From: Clostridia bacterium | GTDB taxonomy: Bacteria > Bacillota > Clostridia > Oscillospirales > Acutalibacteraceae | DNA length: 64,000 nt | Reading direction: 5' to 3' | Assembly (NCBI GenBank): GCA_017465505.1 | Contig: JAFTWB010000007.1 | Coordinates: 1 to 64,000, forward strand | Shown: piece after piece, positions 50,025 to 57,661 of the stretch | Numbering within the stretch: position 1 is the first letter of the stretch | Layout of the letters: every line of letters begins with the position of its first letter | Translations under genes and position numbers: made by a program | Notes under the pieces: generated by a model | What the model saw: the letters and a program-made list of their open reading frames with translations, nothing else | Told to the model about the DNA's origin: nothing | The model's database searches: none

Positions 50025-50280
50025 CGGTGCAACCGACGTGATATATTGACTTCGTCAATTCGATATATTTGCTTACGCAAATGCGATATACCGACTTTGT
50101 CGGAGCGATATATTTGCTTACGCAAATGTTGTGGTGGCACAGCCGACCGATGGTCGGAATGATATTTGCCTGTGGCAAATGATGTCGCTTATGCTAATGA
50201 TGTTTTGCTTACGCAAAATGATGTGTTTGTGTAAACACAAACATTGTGGTGGCACGCTTTGCGTGCGATTATAATAAATA
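50025..50280. repeat. Long hairpin-cassette array (spacer words CGATATAT then AATGATGT)
   Basis: The left half has palindromes ATTGACTTCGTCAAT, ATTTGCTTACGCAAAT (twice) and CCGACTTTGTCGG with spacer CGATAT. The right half has CCGATGGTCGG, ATTTGCCTGTGGCAAAT, GCTTATGC, TTTTGCTTACGCAAAA and GTTTGTGTAAACACAAAC with spacer AATGATG. It ends GGTGGCACGCTTTGCGTGCG then ATTATAATAAA. No gene seen. Confidence 0.8.
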
Positions 50281-50290
50281 TTATTGTAGC

Positions 50291-50373
50291 ATTGTAGGGG
50301 AAGGTGTACCCATCCGGAAAGGTTTAGTTTAGCAGAAAGTTTGCTCGGACGATTCTTGAATCGTCCCTACAAT
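50291..50373. mobile_element. 83-bp MITE-like element, copy 1
   Basis: Ends ATTGTAGGG and CCCTACAAT are inverted. Inside is CGGACGATTCTTGAATCGTCC. A nearly identical copy is at 63243-63325, both followed by a dispersed CCGTTA/TAACGG element. Confidence 0.65.
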
Positions 50374-50390
50374 AGACGTTGATTTAATTT

Positions 50391-50466
50391 TTAACTCCGC
50401 CGTTAATCATAGGTTCAATTTATATCTAACCTTTCAAAAGGCGGAACTGCCCACCGTGGCAAACGG
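50391..50466. repeat. Dispersed CCGTTA/TAACGG element
   Basis: AACTCCGCCGTTAATCATAGG ... ACCTTTCAAAAGGCGGAACT ... CACCGTGGCAAACGG. Confidence 0.65.
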
Positions 50467-50499
50467 TAGTGGTATTGTCCTTACGGACAGTTTTTGCGT

Positions 50500-50587
50500 T
50501 TAACCCCACCGTTGATGAAGCATAAAAGTTATATCCTAACCTGTCAAAAGGTGGAATTGCCTACCCGTGGCTAACGGGTGGCTAACG
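50500..50587. repeat. Dispersed CCGTTA/TAACGG element adjacent to prfA
   Basis: From TTAACCCCACCGTTGATGA to CGTGGCTAACGGGTGGCTAACGG; it ends 18 bases before the prfA start, so it lies in the prfA leader. Confidence 0.65.
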
Positions 50588-50604
50588 GACAGAGAGGTGA
50601 TTTT

Positions 50605-51684
50605 TTGTTTGATAAAATAAGTGTTTTTGAAAAAAGGGCGGATGAGCTTAACGCTCAGCTTTGTATGCCCGATGTTGCCGCAGACGGCGAAAAACTTAAG
50701 AAAATTATGATTGAGCTTAAGAGTATCGAGCCCATTGTAGAGGCTTACAAAAGCCTTAAGTCTGCCAAGGAAAGAGAGCAGGAGGCCTTGGAGCTTCTGG
50801 ATACGCCCAATCTTGACAGTGAGCTTAAAAGCCTTGCTCAGCTTGAGCTTGAGGAAAGTAAGACTCAGGCAGAGGCTTTGGAAAACGAGCTTAAAATCCT
50901 GCTTATTCCCAAAGACCCCAATGACGACAGAAACGTTATTGTGGAAATCCGTGCAGGTGCAGGCGGAGAAGAGGCGGCTCTCTTTGCAGGGGTGCTTTAC
51001 AGGATGTACTCAATGTACGGCGAAAGTATGGGGTACAGCCACAGTATAATTTACGAAAACGCCACAGAGCTGGGCGGATACAAGGAGATTTCCTTTATGA
51101 TTGAGGGTTTGGGTGCTTTTTCACGTCTTAAGTACGAGAGAGGCGTTCACAGGGTTCAGCGTGTGCCTGAAACAGAATCAGGCGGCAGGATTCACACCTC
51201 AACGGTTACTGTTGCGGTTTTGCCCGAGGCTGAGGATGTGGAGCTGGAAATCAACCCCAACGACCTGAAAATTGATACCTTCCGCTCTTCGGGTGCAGGC
51301 GGTCAGCACATTAACAAAACTTCCAGTGCCATAAGAATCACTCACCTGCCCACAGGTACTGTGGTTGAGTGTCAGGACGAAAGAAGCCAGTACAAAAACA
51401 AGGACAAAGCCCTTAAGGTGCTTAAGAGCAGGCTTTTGCAGGAAAAGCAGGATGAGCAGGCAGGCTCAATTGCCGCAGAGCGTAAAAGTCAGGTGGGCAC
51501 AGGGGACAGAAGCGAGCGAATCCGCACCTATAACTACCACGAAAACAGGGTGACCGACCACAGAATCGGTCTTACAATTTATAAGCTCAGCGAGGTTTTA
51601 AGCGGCAGTCTGGACCAGCTTATTGACCCTATGGTCGCCGCTGACAGAGCAGAAAAATTAAAGGAAAGTACGGATAATTCTTAA
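50605..51684 (+). CDS. prfA: Peptide chain release factor 1
   Basis: 359 aa. Recognises UAA and UAG and releases the peptide. Key motifs: the GGQ loop in SSGAGGQHINKT, AGAGGEEAALFAGVLYRMY, and the codon-recognition region near RVQRVPETESGGRIHTS. The TTG start at 50605 was chosen because GAGGTGA lies 5 bases upstream and family members begin with FDKI-like residues; an in-frame GTG upstream falls in repeat sequence. It is the first gene of prfA-tsaC-coaE-slt. Confidence 0.96.
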   Translation: MFDKISVFEKRADELNAQLCMPDVAADGEKLKKIMIELKSIEPIVEAYKSLKSAKEREQEALELLDTPNLDSELKSLAQLELEESKTQAEALENELKILLIPKDPNDDRNVIVEIRAGAGGEEAALFAGVLYRMYSMYGESMGYSHSIIYENATELGGYKEISFMIEGLGAFSRLKYERGVHRVQRVPETESGGRIHTSTVTVAVLPEAEDVELEINPNDLKIDTFRSSGAGGQHINKTSSAIRITHLPTGTVVECQDERSQYKNKDKALKVLKSRLLQEKQDEQAGSIAAERKSQVGTGDRSERIRTYNYHENRVTDHRIGLTIYKLSEVLSGSLDQLIDPMVAADRAEKLKESTDNS

Positions 51685-51685
51685 A

Positions 51686-52714
51686 ATGGATACACTTTTA
51701 CTTAAAACAAGGGACGAGGATATTGAGCTTGCCGCCTCTTTTATAAAGGAAGGCGGTGTGGTGGGTATGCCTACGGAAACTGTCTACGGCCTTGCGGCAA
51801 ACGCCCTTGACGAAAGGGCAGTGGCAAGGATTTTTGAGGCAAAGGGCAGACCCTCTGATAATCCTCTGATTGTACATATAGGAGAATTTGAGGACATTGA
51901 AAAGTTTAATCTTGTGAGAGAAATTCCTATTGAGGCAAAGGCTCTTGCCACTTTCTTCTGGCCCGGCCCTCTTACAATTATTATGCCAAAAAGCGAAATT
52001 GTCCCCTCAATAACCACAGGCGGACTTGACACTGTTGCCATAAGACTTCCTGAAAATAAGGACGCAAGGCGACTTATTAAGGCGTCGGGCTGTCCTCTGG
52101 CGGCTCCCTCGGCTAATCTTTCGGGCAGTCCCAGTCCCACAACGGCTATGCACGTTTTTAATGATATGCAGGGAAAAATCCCTGCCATTATTGACGGTGG
52201 CGAGTGCACTGTGGGCTTGGAAAGCACCGTTGTAAGCGTTAAGGACGGGGTAGTTACCCTGCTTCGACCAGGTGGGGTTACTGTGGAGGATTTGCAGAGC
52301 GTCTGCGAAAAGGTTGTGGTTTGCGACGCAGTGCTCAATAAGCTTAAGGAAGGCGAAACCGCCTTAAGCCCCGGTATGAAATACAAGCATTATTCTCCCA
52401 ATGCAAGGGTTTGTCTTGTTAAAGGAGAGGATAAGGCTTTTATTGATTTTGTCAACAGTCAGGACGAAAAAGAAACTGTGGCACTTTGTTACTCTGAGGA
52501 TGAGAAGTTTATCAATATTCCCACAATCGTTATGGGCGAAAAGGAGGATTTGGCCGCTCAGGCACACAACCTTTTTGCCGATTTGCGTCTTATTGACGAG
52601 ATTGAGGGTGTAAAGGTGGCTTACGTCAGATGTCCCGAGGCAAATGGTCTTGGAATGGCAGTTTTAAACCGCCTTATCCGTGCCGCAGGCTTTGAGGTGA
52701 TAAGTCTTGAGTGA
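51686..52714 (+). CDS. tsaC: L-threonylcarbamoyladenylate synthase (Sua5/TsaC type)
   Basis: 342 aa. Forms threonylcarbamoyl-AMP from threonine, bicarbonate and ATP, the first step of t6A37 in ANN-decoding tRNAs. The YrdC-domain motifs are GGVVGMPTETVYGLAANA, KGRPSDNPLIVHI and APSANLSGSPSPT. The C-terminal ~120 residues form the extra Sua5 domain (PGMKYKHYSPNARVCLV), so this is the long form found in Firmicutes. Start one base after prfA. Confidence 0.95.
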   Translation: MDTLLLKTRDEDIELAASFIKEGGVVGMPTETVYGLAANALDERAVARIFEAKGRPSDNPLIVHIGEFEDIEKFNLVREIPIEAKALATFFWPGPLTIIMPKSEIVPSITTGGLDTVAIRLPENKDARRLIKASGCPLAAPSANLSGSPSPTTAMHVFNDMQGKIPAIIDGGECTVGLESTVVSVKDGVVTLLRPGGVTVEDLQSVCEKVVVCDAVLNKLKEGETALSPGMKYKHYSPNARVCLVKGEDKAFIDFVNSQDEKETVALCYSEDEKFINIPTIVMGEKEDLAAQAHNLFADLRLIDEIEGVKVAYVRCPEANGLGMAVLNRLIRAAGFEVISLE

Positions 52715-53312
52715 TAAATTTTTGGTTATAGGTCTTACAGGGCAGTCGGGTGCAGGCAAAAGCACCGTGGCACAGGTTTTTTCATCTCAGGGTGTGCCTT
52801 GGGTGGACGCTGATAAATTAGCTCACCTTGCCCTTAAAACGGAAAAATGCAAGGAAAATTTAAGTGCTGCTTTTGGCAAAGAGATTCTCGACGAAAATGG
52901 CGAGGTGGTGAGAAAAGCCCTTGCCAAAGCGGCTTTCTCTTCAAAAGAAAACACCTTGCTTCTTAATAAATGTACCCATCCCGTAATCAAAGAGCTTGCT
53001 CTGAGTGAGTTTGCAAGGCTTGAAGAGGCTGGTGAAAAGGCGGTGCTTTTTGACGCACCCACCCTTTTTGAAAGCGGACTTGACTCTGTCTGCCACTTTG
53101 TGATAAGCGTAATCGCAAAGAAGGATTTGCGGGCAGGACGGATTATGGCAAGGGACAATTTAACAGAGCAGGAAGCTATGCAAAGGCTCAACGCCCAGCA
53201 CCCTGACAGCTTTTACACAGAAAAGTCGCGGTATGTAATTGAAAACAACTCCACGGCAGAGGAGCTTGAAAGTAAAGCTTCATCTCTTTTTAAGGAGATT
53301 TTCAATGGCTAA
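52707..53312 (+). CDS. coaE: Dephospho-CoA kinase
   Basis: 201 aa. Final step of CoA synthesis: phosphorylates the 3'-OH of dephospho-CoA with ATP. P-loop: GLTGQSGAGKSTVAQVFSS, then VDADKLAHLAL (substrate-binding Asp), FDAPTLFESGLD and RIMARDNLTEQEAMQR (lid). The start is TTG at 52707, with GAGGTGA 7 bases upstream, overlapping the tsaC end by 8 bases. Length fits the family. Confidence 0.96.
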   Translation: MSDKFLVIGLTGQSGAGKSTVAQVFSSQGVPWVDADKLAHLALKTEKCKENLSAAFGKEILDENGEVVRKALAKAAFSSKENTLLLNKCTHPVIKELALSEFARLEEAGEKAVLFDAPTLFESGLDSVCHFVISVIAKKDLRAGRIMARDNLTEQEAMQRLNAQHPDSFYTEKSRYVIENNSTAEELESKASSLFKEIFNG

Positions 53313-53913
53313 GAGAAGAAAAAAGAAAAAGTCGGGCTGTATGTCTTTTGCTGTCGTAACTCTTGTGGCGGTGCTTTTGGTGGCGGTGTTTATTTATTCG
53401 GGTATGTTCTCGAAAATCCGCCTGAGTATTGAACACAGGCTTTACCCTCTTAAGTACGAGCAGGAGATTATCAAGGCAGGGGAGAACTACGGCCTTGAGC
53501 CCGAGCTTATTGCGGCGGTGATTTACAGCGAGAGCCGCTTTCAGGAAGACGCAACTTCCTCGGTGGGTGCTATGGGCCTTATGCAGATTATGCCCGAAAC
53601 CTTTCAGTGGCTTTGTGAAAAGAGAGGGGAAAGCTACCCCCAAGAAGCTCTTTACGACCCCTTTATAAGCATTGATTACGGCTCATTCTGCTTAAGCTGG
53701 CTTTATGAGCATTTCGGCGATATTTATACCGCCTGTGCCGCCTATAACGCAGGAATCGGCACGGTGGAAGGCTGGCTTGAGAATGAAGAGTATTCATCTG
53801 ACGGCGTCACCCTTTACGAAATCCCTTACGGCGAAACGGAAAATTACGTGGAGAAAATCAAGGGTGCGGTGAATAAGTATAATGAGCTTTATTTTGACAA
53901 TAATCAATATTGA
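53305..53913 (+). CDS. Soluble-lytic-transglycosylase-like murein hydrolase, membrane-anchored
   Basis: 202 aa. A Lys/Arg-rich start (AKRRKKKKSG), one membrane segment (about residues 14-34), then an SLT domain: YGLEPELIAAVIYSESRFQE with the catalytic Glu (IYSESRF), GAMGLMQIMP, and TACAAYNAGIGTVEGWL. It cuts the glycan strand of peptidoglycan outside the cell. Its position after coaE is common in Clostridia. ATG 53305 is preceded by TAAGGAG and overlaps the coaE end by 8 bases. Confidence 0.94.
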   Translation: MAKRRKKKKSGCMSFAVVTLVAVLLVAVFIYSGMFSKIRLSIEHRLYPLKYEQEIIKAGENYGLEPELIAAVIYSESRFQEDATSSVGAMGLMQIMPETFQWLCEKRGESYPQEALYDPFISIDYGSFCLSWLYEHFGDIYTACAAYNAGIGTVEGWLENEEYSSDGVTLYEIPYGETENYVEKIKGAVNKYNELYFDNNQY

Positions 53914-53938
53914 AAAAGAGCTTTTACTGTGATAAAAT
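53910..53938 (+). promoter_or_regulatory. Promoter of the M18 aminopeptidase gene
   Basis: TTGAAA (53910-53915) and TAAAAT (53933-53938), spacing 17. Confidence 0.65.
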
Positions 53939-53973
53939 AAAAATGTATATAAATCTGAACGGAGGTAAAAATT

Positions 53974-55377
53974 ATGTGCGATAAAGAAACATCCAAAACA
54001 AAAGAATTAAAGGAAAAATTGCTTATGAGCCCCAAGTGCGGCATTAAAAAGCTTACTGCCGAGGAAATCGCAAAGGCTGACGCCTGGTGCGAGGACTATA
54101 AGGTATTTCTTGATAACTCCAAAACAGAAAGGGACGCTGTGGAGTATTCTATCTCTCTTTTAGAGAAAAACGGCTTTACAGAGTATGAGTGCGGCAAGAA
54201 ATATAACGCAGGTGATAAGATTTACCTCAATAACAGAGGCAAGGCTCTTATTGCCGCAGTTATTGGTAAAAAAGGCGTTAAGGAAGGCACAAGACTTGCC
54301 ATTGCTCACATCGACTCTCCCAGAATCGACCTTAAGCCCAACCCTCTCTACGAGGCAAACGACCTTGCTCTTTTCAAGACCCACTACTACGGCGGTATCA
54401 GAAAGTATCAGTGGCTTGCTATGCCTCTGGCTCTTCACGGCGTGGTTTCTCTGGTTGACGGCACAAACGTAAAGGTAAACTTCGGCGAGGACGAAAGCGA
54501 CCCCGTGCTTTGCATTTCAGACCTTCTGCCTCACCTTGCTTACGAGCAGGTTACAAAGCCCCTTAACAAAGCTTTTGACGGCGAAGACCTCAATGTTCTT
54601 GTAGGAAGCCGTCCATACAGCAGTGAAGACGAAGGCGAGCTTGTTAAGCTTAACGTTATGAACATCTTAAATCAGAAGTACGGTATTAAAGAGGAGGATT
54701 TCCTCTCTGCCGAGCTTTGCCTTGTTCCTACCTATAAGACCAAGGACGTTGGCTTTGACAGAAGCCTGCTTGGCGGTTACGGCCACGACGATAAATGTTG
54801 TGCTTATCCTGCAATTATGGCTGCTATTGATGTAACCGAGCCCGAGTATACTGCCATTACAGTGCTTTGTGACAAGGAAGAAACAGGCAGCGACGGCAAC
54901 ACAGGTATGCAGAGCGACTTCTTAAGATACTTTATCAACGACCTTGCAAAAGCTGAAGGCGTTGAGGGTTATCACGCAATCAGCAAGAGCAAGTGCCTCT
55001 CTGCTGACGTAAACGCAGCTTACGACCCCACCTATGCAAGTGCTTTTGAGGGCAGAAACTCCAGCTACCTTAACAGAGGCGTTGTTATCTCCAAGTACAC
55101 AGGCCACGGCGGCAAGGGCGGTACCAGCGACGCTTCTGCCGAGTATATGGGCGAAGTAAGAAGAATGCTTGAGAAAAACGGCATTATCTGGCAGGTTGGC
55201 GAGCTTGGCAGAGTAGACCTTGGCGGCGGCGGTACTATTGCAAAGTATATTGCAAATATGAACGTTGACACAGTAGACCTTGGTGTGCCTGTGCTTTCTA
55301 TGCACGCTCCCTTTGAGATTATCTCAAAAATTGACATTTATATGGCTTATCGTGCATTTTTCTCATTTTTTGAGTAA
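53974..55377 (+). CDS. M18-family aminopeptidase
   Basis: 467 aa. Zinc metallopeptidase that removes N-terminal residues; bacterial members often prefer acidic ones. Zinc-binding and catalytic blocks: AIAHIDSPRIDLKPNP, HYYGGIRKYQW, GGYGHDDKCCAYPAI, CDKEETGSDGNTGMQSDF (catalytic Glu pair) and MHAPFEIISKIDIYM near the end. Length is normal for M18. It is cytoplasmic and forms large oligomers in characterised members. A tRNA-Arg follows 85 bases downstream with its own promoter. Confidence 0.95.
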   Translation: MCDKETSKTKELKEKLLMSPKCGIKKLTAEEIAKADAWCEDYKVFLDNSKTERDAVEYSISLLEKNGFTEYECGKKYNAGDKIYLNNRGKALIAAVIGKKGVKEGTRLAIAHIDSPRIDLKPNPLYEANDLALFKTHYYGGIRKYQWLAMPLALHGVVSLVDGTNVKVNFGEDESDPVLCISDLLPHLAYEQVTKPLNKAFDGEDLNVLVGSRPYSSEDEGELVKLNVMNILNQKYGIKEEDFLSAELCLVPTYKTKDVGFDRSLLGGYGHDDKCCAYPAIMAAIDVTEPEYTAITVLCDKEETGSDGNTGMQSDFLRYFINDLAKAEGVEGYHAISKSKCLSADVNAAYDPTYASAFEGRNSSYLNRGVVISKYTGHGGKGGTSDASAEYMGEVRRMLEKNGIIWQVGELGRVDLGGGGTIAKYIANMNVDTVDLGVPVLSMHAPFEIISKIDIYMAYRAFFSFFE

Positions 55378-55406
55378 TTATTTATAAGATTTATGCATAT
55401 TAACAC

Positions 55407-55435
55407 TTGCATTTTCAAAATGAATGTGTTATTAT
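55407..55435 (+). promoter_or_regulatory. Promoter of tRNA-Arg
   Basis: TTGCAT (55407-55412) and TATTAT (55430-55435), spacing 17. Confidence 0.65.
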
Positions 55436-55461
55436 AATTAGCGGTCGATAAAACCGCTTAT

Positions 55462-55538
55462 GCGCTGCTAGCTCAGTTGGATAGAGTAACTGGCTACGAA
55501 CCAGTAGGTCGAGGGTTCGAGTCCCCCGCAGCGCGCCA
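55462..55538 (+). tRNA. tRNA-Arg (anticodon ACG)
   Basis: 77-nt cloverleaf: acceptor GCGCTGC/GCAGCGC, discriminator G, encoded CCA. D arm GCTCAGTTGGATAGAGT; anticodon stem CTGG/CCAG closes loop CTACGAA, giving ACG (arginine, codon CGU and others by inosine). T arm GAGGGTTCGAGTCCCCC. Confidence 0.97.
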
Positions 55539-55580
55539 AAGAAAAGCACTTGCGAAAGCAAGTGCTTTTTCTTTGGCGCG
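55532..55580 (+). terminator. tRNA-Arg terminator whose stem runs into the tRNA 3' end
   Basis: CGCGCCAAAGAAAAGCACTTGC (55532-55553, described here in part) pairs with GCAAGTGC ... CTTTGGCGCG (55558-55580) around a GAAA loop, with a one-base bulge. The left arm includes the last 7 bases of the tRNA. The T-run lies inside the right arm (TTTTTCTTT). Confidence 0.8.
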
Positions 55581-56385
55581 AATGATGTTTGCCCAAGGCA
55601 AAAGATGTTAGCTACGCTAATGATGTTCACTTTGTTAATGATGTCGCTTCGCTGATGTTTAATTGGCAAACATCGCCTCATTACGGCAAAGGCGTAACAT
55701 CATTATGCAAAGCATAACATCATATCGCCTGAGGCGATATATCATTAAAAAGCTTAGGATAAACAGAAATTTTACTTTGAAGTAGATTCTGGGTTATAAA
55801 ATGCTTTTAATCTTGCTATTTATAACCCACTTGGAGTAAGAATGTGCTTGTTGAGCGGAAGGTGTTAGCCTGAGTGCAAGGCGAAATTTTTCTTTGGCGC
55901 GAATGATGTTTGCCAGAAGCAAAAGATGTTAGCTACGCTAATGATGTTCACTTCGTTAATGATGTCGCTTCGCTGATGTTTAATTGGCAAACATCGCCTC
56001 ATTACGGCAAAGACGTAACATCATTATGCAAAGCATAACATCATTTCGCCAGAGGCGATATATCATAAAAAGTTTAGGATAAACAGAAATTTTGCTTTAA
56101 AGTAGATTCTGGGTTATAAAATGCTTTTAATCTTGCTATTTATAACCCATTTGGAGTAAGAGTGTGCTTGTTGAGCGGAAGGTGTTAGCCTGAGTGTAAG
56201 GCGAGCTTTTTCTTTGGCGCGAATGATGTTTGCCAGAAGCAAAAGATGTTAGCTACGCTAATGATGTACACTTTGTTAATGATGTCGCTTCGCTGATGTT
56301 TAATTGGCAAACATCGCCTCATTACGGCAAGGACGTAACATCATTATGCAAAGCATAACATCATATCGCCAGAGGCGATATATCA
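55571..56385. repeat. ~321-bp tandem direct repeat (about 2.5 copies) containing hairpin cassettes
   Basis: CTTTGGCGCGAATGATGTTTG begins units at 55571, 55892 and 56212 (periods 321 and 320); the third unit stops after about 174 bases. Each unit contains cassettes with spacer ATGATGT (TTAGCTACGCTAA, TTCACTTTGTTAA-type, CGCTTCGCTG, ATGCAAAGCAT, ATCGCCTGAGGCGAT), then a GGGTTATAAAATGC ... TTTATAACCC palindrome and a segment ending TGAGTGCAAGGCG. The unit boundary repeats, in inverse, the 3' end of tRNA-Arg. No gene is seen. Confidence 0.85.
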
Positions 56386-56414
56386 TTGAAAAACATTCTG
56401 CTTTATGGTATAAT
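56386..56414 (+). promoter_or_regulatory. Promoter of the four-helix-bundle gene
   Basis: TTGAAA (56386-56391) and TATAAT (56409-56414), spacing 17. It starts exactly at the end of the tandem repeat. Confidence 0.75.
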
Positions 56415-56436
56415 TACTTGATATGGAGGCAGACGT

Positions 56437-56790
56437 ATGAAAGAAAATAAACTTGCCGAGCTTTCAATGGAGTTTTCGGTTGACATTATAAATCTTGTTA
56501 AGCTTTTAAAAGCTAATCACGAATCCGTTGTTTCCAATCAGATAGGAAGAAGCGGCACTTCTATTGGTGCAAATATTTACGAGGCTAAATATGCTCAGGG
56601 TAAAAAGGATTTTATCTCAAAGCTTGAAATTGCATTAAAGGAAGCCAGCGAAACAGGCTATTGGCTAGAGGTGTTGTATAAAACCCATTACATAGATGAA
56701 GGAATGTTCAAATCTCTTTCTTCAAAGTGTACTTCTTTGCGTGTTATGCTGGTGGCTTCCTGCAAAACCGCAAAAGAAAATTTAAAGTAG
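56437..56790 (+). CDS. Four-helix-bundle protein (23S rRNA intervening-sequence protein / S23-Avd family)
   Basis: 117 aa. Family features: EFSVDIINLVKLLKAN (helix 1), SNQIGRSGTSIGANIYEA (helix 2 with the conserved R-S-x-S-I-x-N-x-x-E), KKDFISKLEIALKEASETG (helix 3) and YWLEVLYKTHYID then a final basic helix. These proteins form pentamers, occur inside 23S rRNA intervening sequences in some bacteria, and are related to the Avd protein of diversity-generating retroelements. Here it is free-standing, next to a tRNA and tandem repeats. Function unknown; no reverse transcriptase is adjacent in the window. ATG follows GGAGGCAG. Confidence 0.9.
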   Translation: MKENKLAELSMEFSVDIINLVKLLKANHESVVSNQIGRSGTSIGANIYEAKYAQGKKDFISKLEIALKEASETGYWLEVLYKTHYIDEGMFKSLSSKCTSLRVMLVASCKTAKENLK

Positions 56791-56805
56791 TATAAGGTGA
56801 GCCTT

Positions 56806-57600
56806 ATGAAAATTATCGACTTTCACAATCATATATATCCCGAGAAGATTGCTCGCAAGGCAACAGACGCCGTGGGTGCTTTCTACGATTTTCAGGTGAT
56901 GGAGCGTACAGGTACGGTGGACGAGCTTTTAAGCTCTCACAAGGAAGCAGGCATTGACACCTGCGTTGTTCACGCCGTGGCGACAACTCCTCATCAGGTA
57001 GAGGTTGTCAACGATTATGTGGCTAAAGTTGCTTTTGAAAACAAAGGCAGTATCTATGCCTTCGGCTCTCTCCATCAGGACTACGAAAACAAGGTGGACG
57101 AGGTTAAAAGGTGCATTAGTATGGGCCTTAAAGGTATTAAGCTTCATCCCGACACCCAGCAGTTTAATGTGGATGACGAGAGGCTTTTTGAAGCTTACGA
57201 TTATATGCAGGGCAAAGTACCCCTTTTGCTCCACGCAGGGGATTATCGCTACGACTTTTCACACCCAAGACGTATTCAGCGGATTTGCAGGATGTTTCCA
57301 AATCTCCTTGTAATCGGTGCTCATTTCGGCGGCTGGTCGGTTTATGATGAGGGTGTGAAGTATCTTCTGAAGGAAGAAAACTGTATGGTGGACACTTCCT
57401 CAACATCAGGCTTTACAACCCCTGAAAAGTTTGCAGAGCTTATCCATACCTTTGGTGAGGACAGGCTTCTTTTCGGCACAGACTTTCCTATGTGGGATAC
57501 AAAAAGAGAGCTTGAGAGATTTATGGCAGTAAAGCTCAGCGACACCCAGAGGGAGAAAATCCTCTACACAAACGCCGCTGAGATTCTTAAAATTAAATAA
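56806..57600 (+). CDS. Amidohydrolase-family protein (PF04909 type)
   Basis: 264 aa. TIM-barrel metal-dependent hydrolase or decarboxylase with IIDFHNHIYPEKIA (HxH metal ligands), GLKGIKLHPDTQQF, VPLLLHAGDYRYDFSHP, VIGAHFGGWSVYDEG and LLFGTDFPMWD (conserved Asp). Substrate cannot be told. ATG 56806 follows AAGGTGA; it starts 16 bases after the four-helix-bundle gene and is probably cotranscribed. Confidence 0.9.
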   Translation: MKIIDFHNHIYPEKIARKATDAVGAFYDFQVMERTGTVDELLSSHKEAGIDTCVVHAVATTPHQVEVVNDYVAKVAFENKGSIYAFGSLHQDYENKVDEVKRCISMGLKGIKLHPDTQQFNVDDERLFEAYDYMQGKVPLLLHAGDYRYDFSHPRRIQRICRMFPNLLVIGAHFGGWSVYDEGVKYLLKEENCMVDTSSTSGFTTPEKFAELIHTFGEDRLLFGTDFPMWDTKRELERFMAVKLSDTQREKILYTNAAEILKIK

Positions 57601-57661
57601 AGGCTTGCTTTAAGGGGCTTGCTGTAGTATAATTTTTTATATATTTTTTGAGGTGATTTTT

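Noticed and set aside
50025..50280. CRISPR-like array of palindromes
   Set aside because: Spacer words are only 6-9 bases and the palindromes are 9-18 bases; there is no constant 24-40 base repeat.
55571..56385. CRISPR array
   Set aside because: The repeat unit is 321 bases with near-identical content, not short repeats with unique spacers; no cas genes are present.
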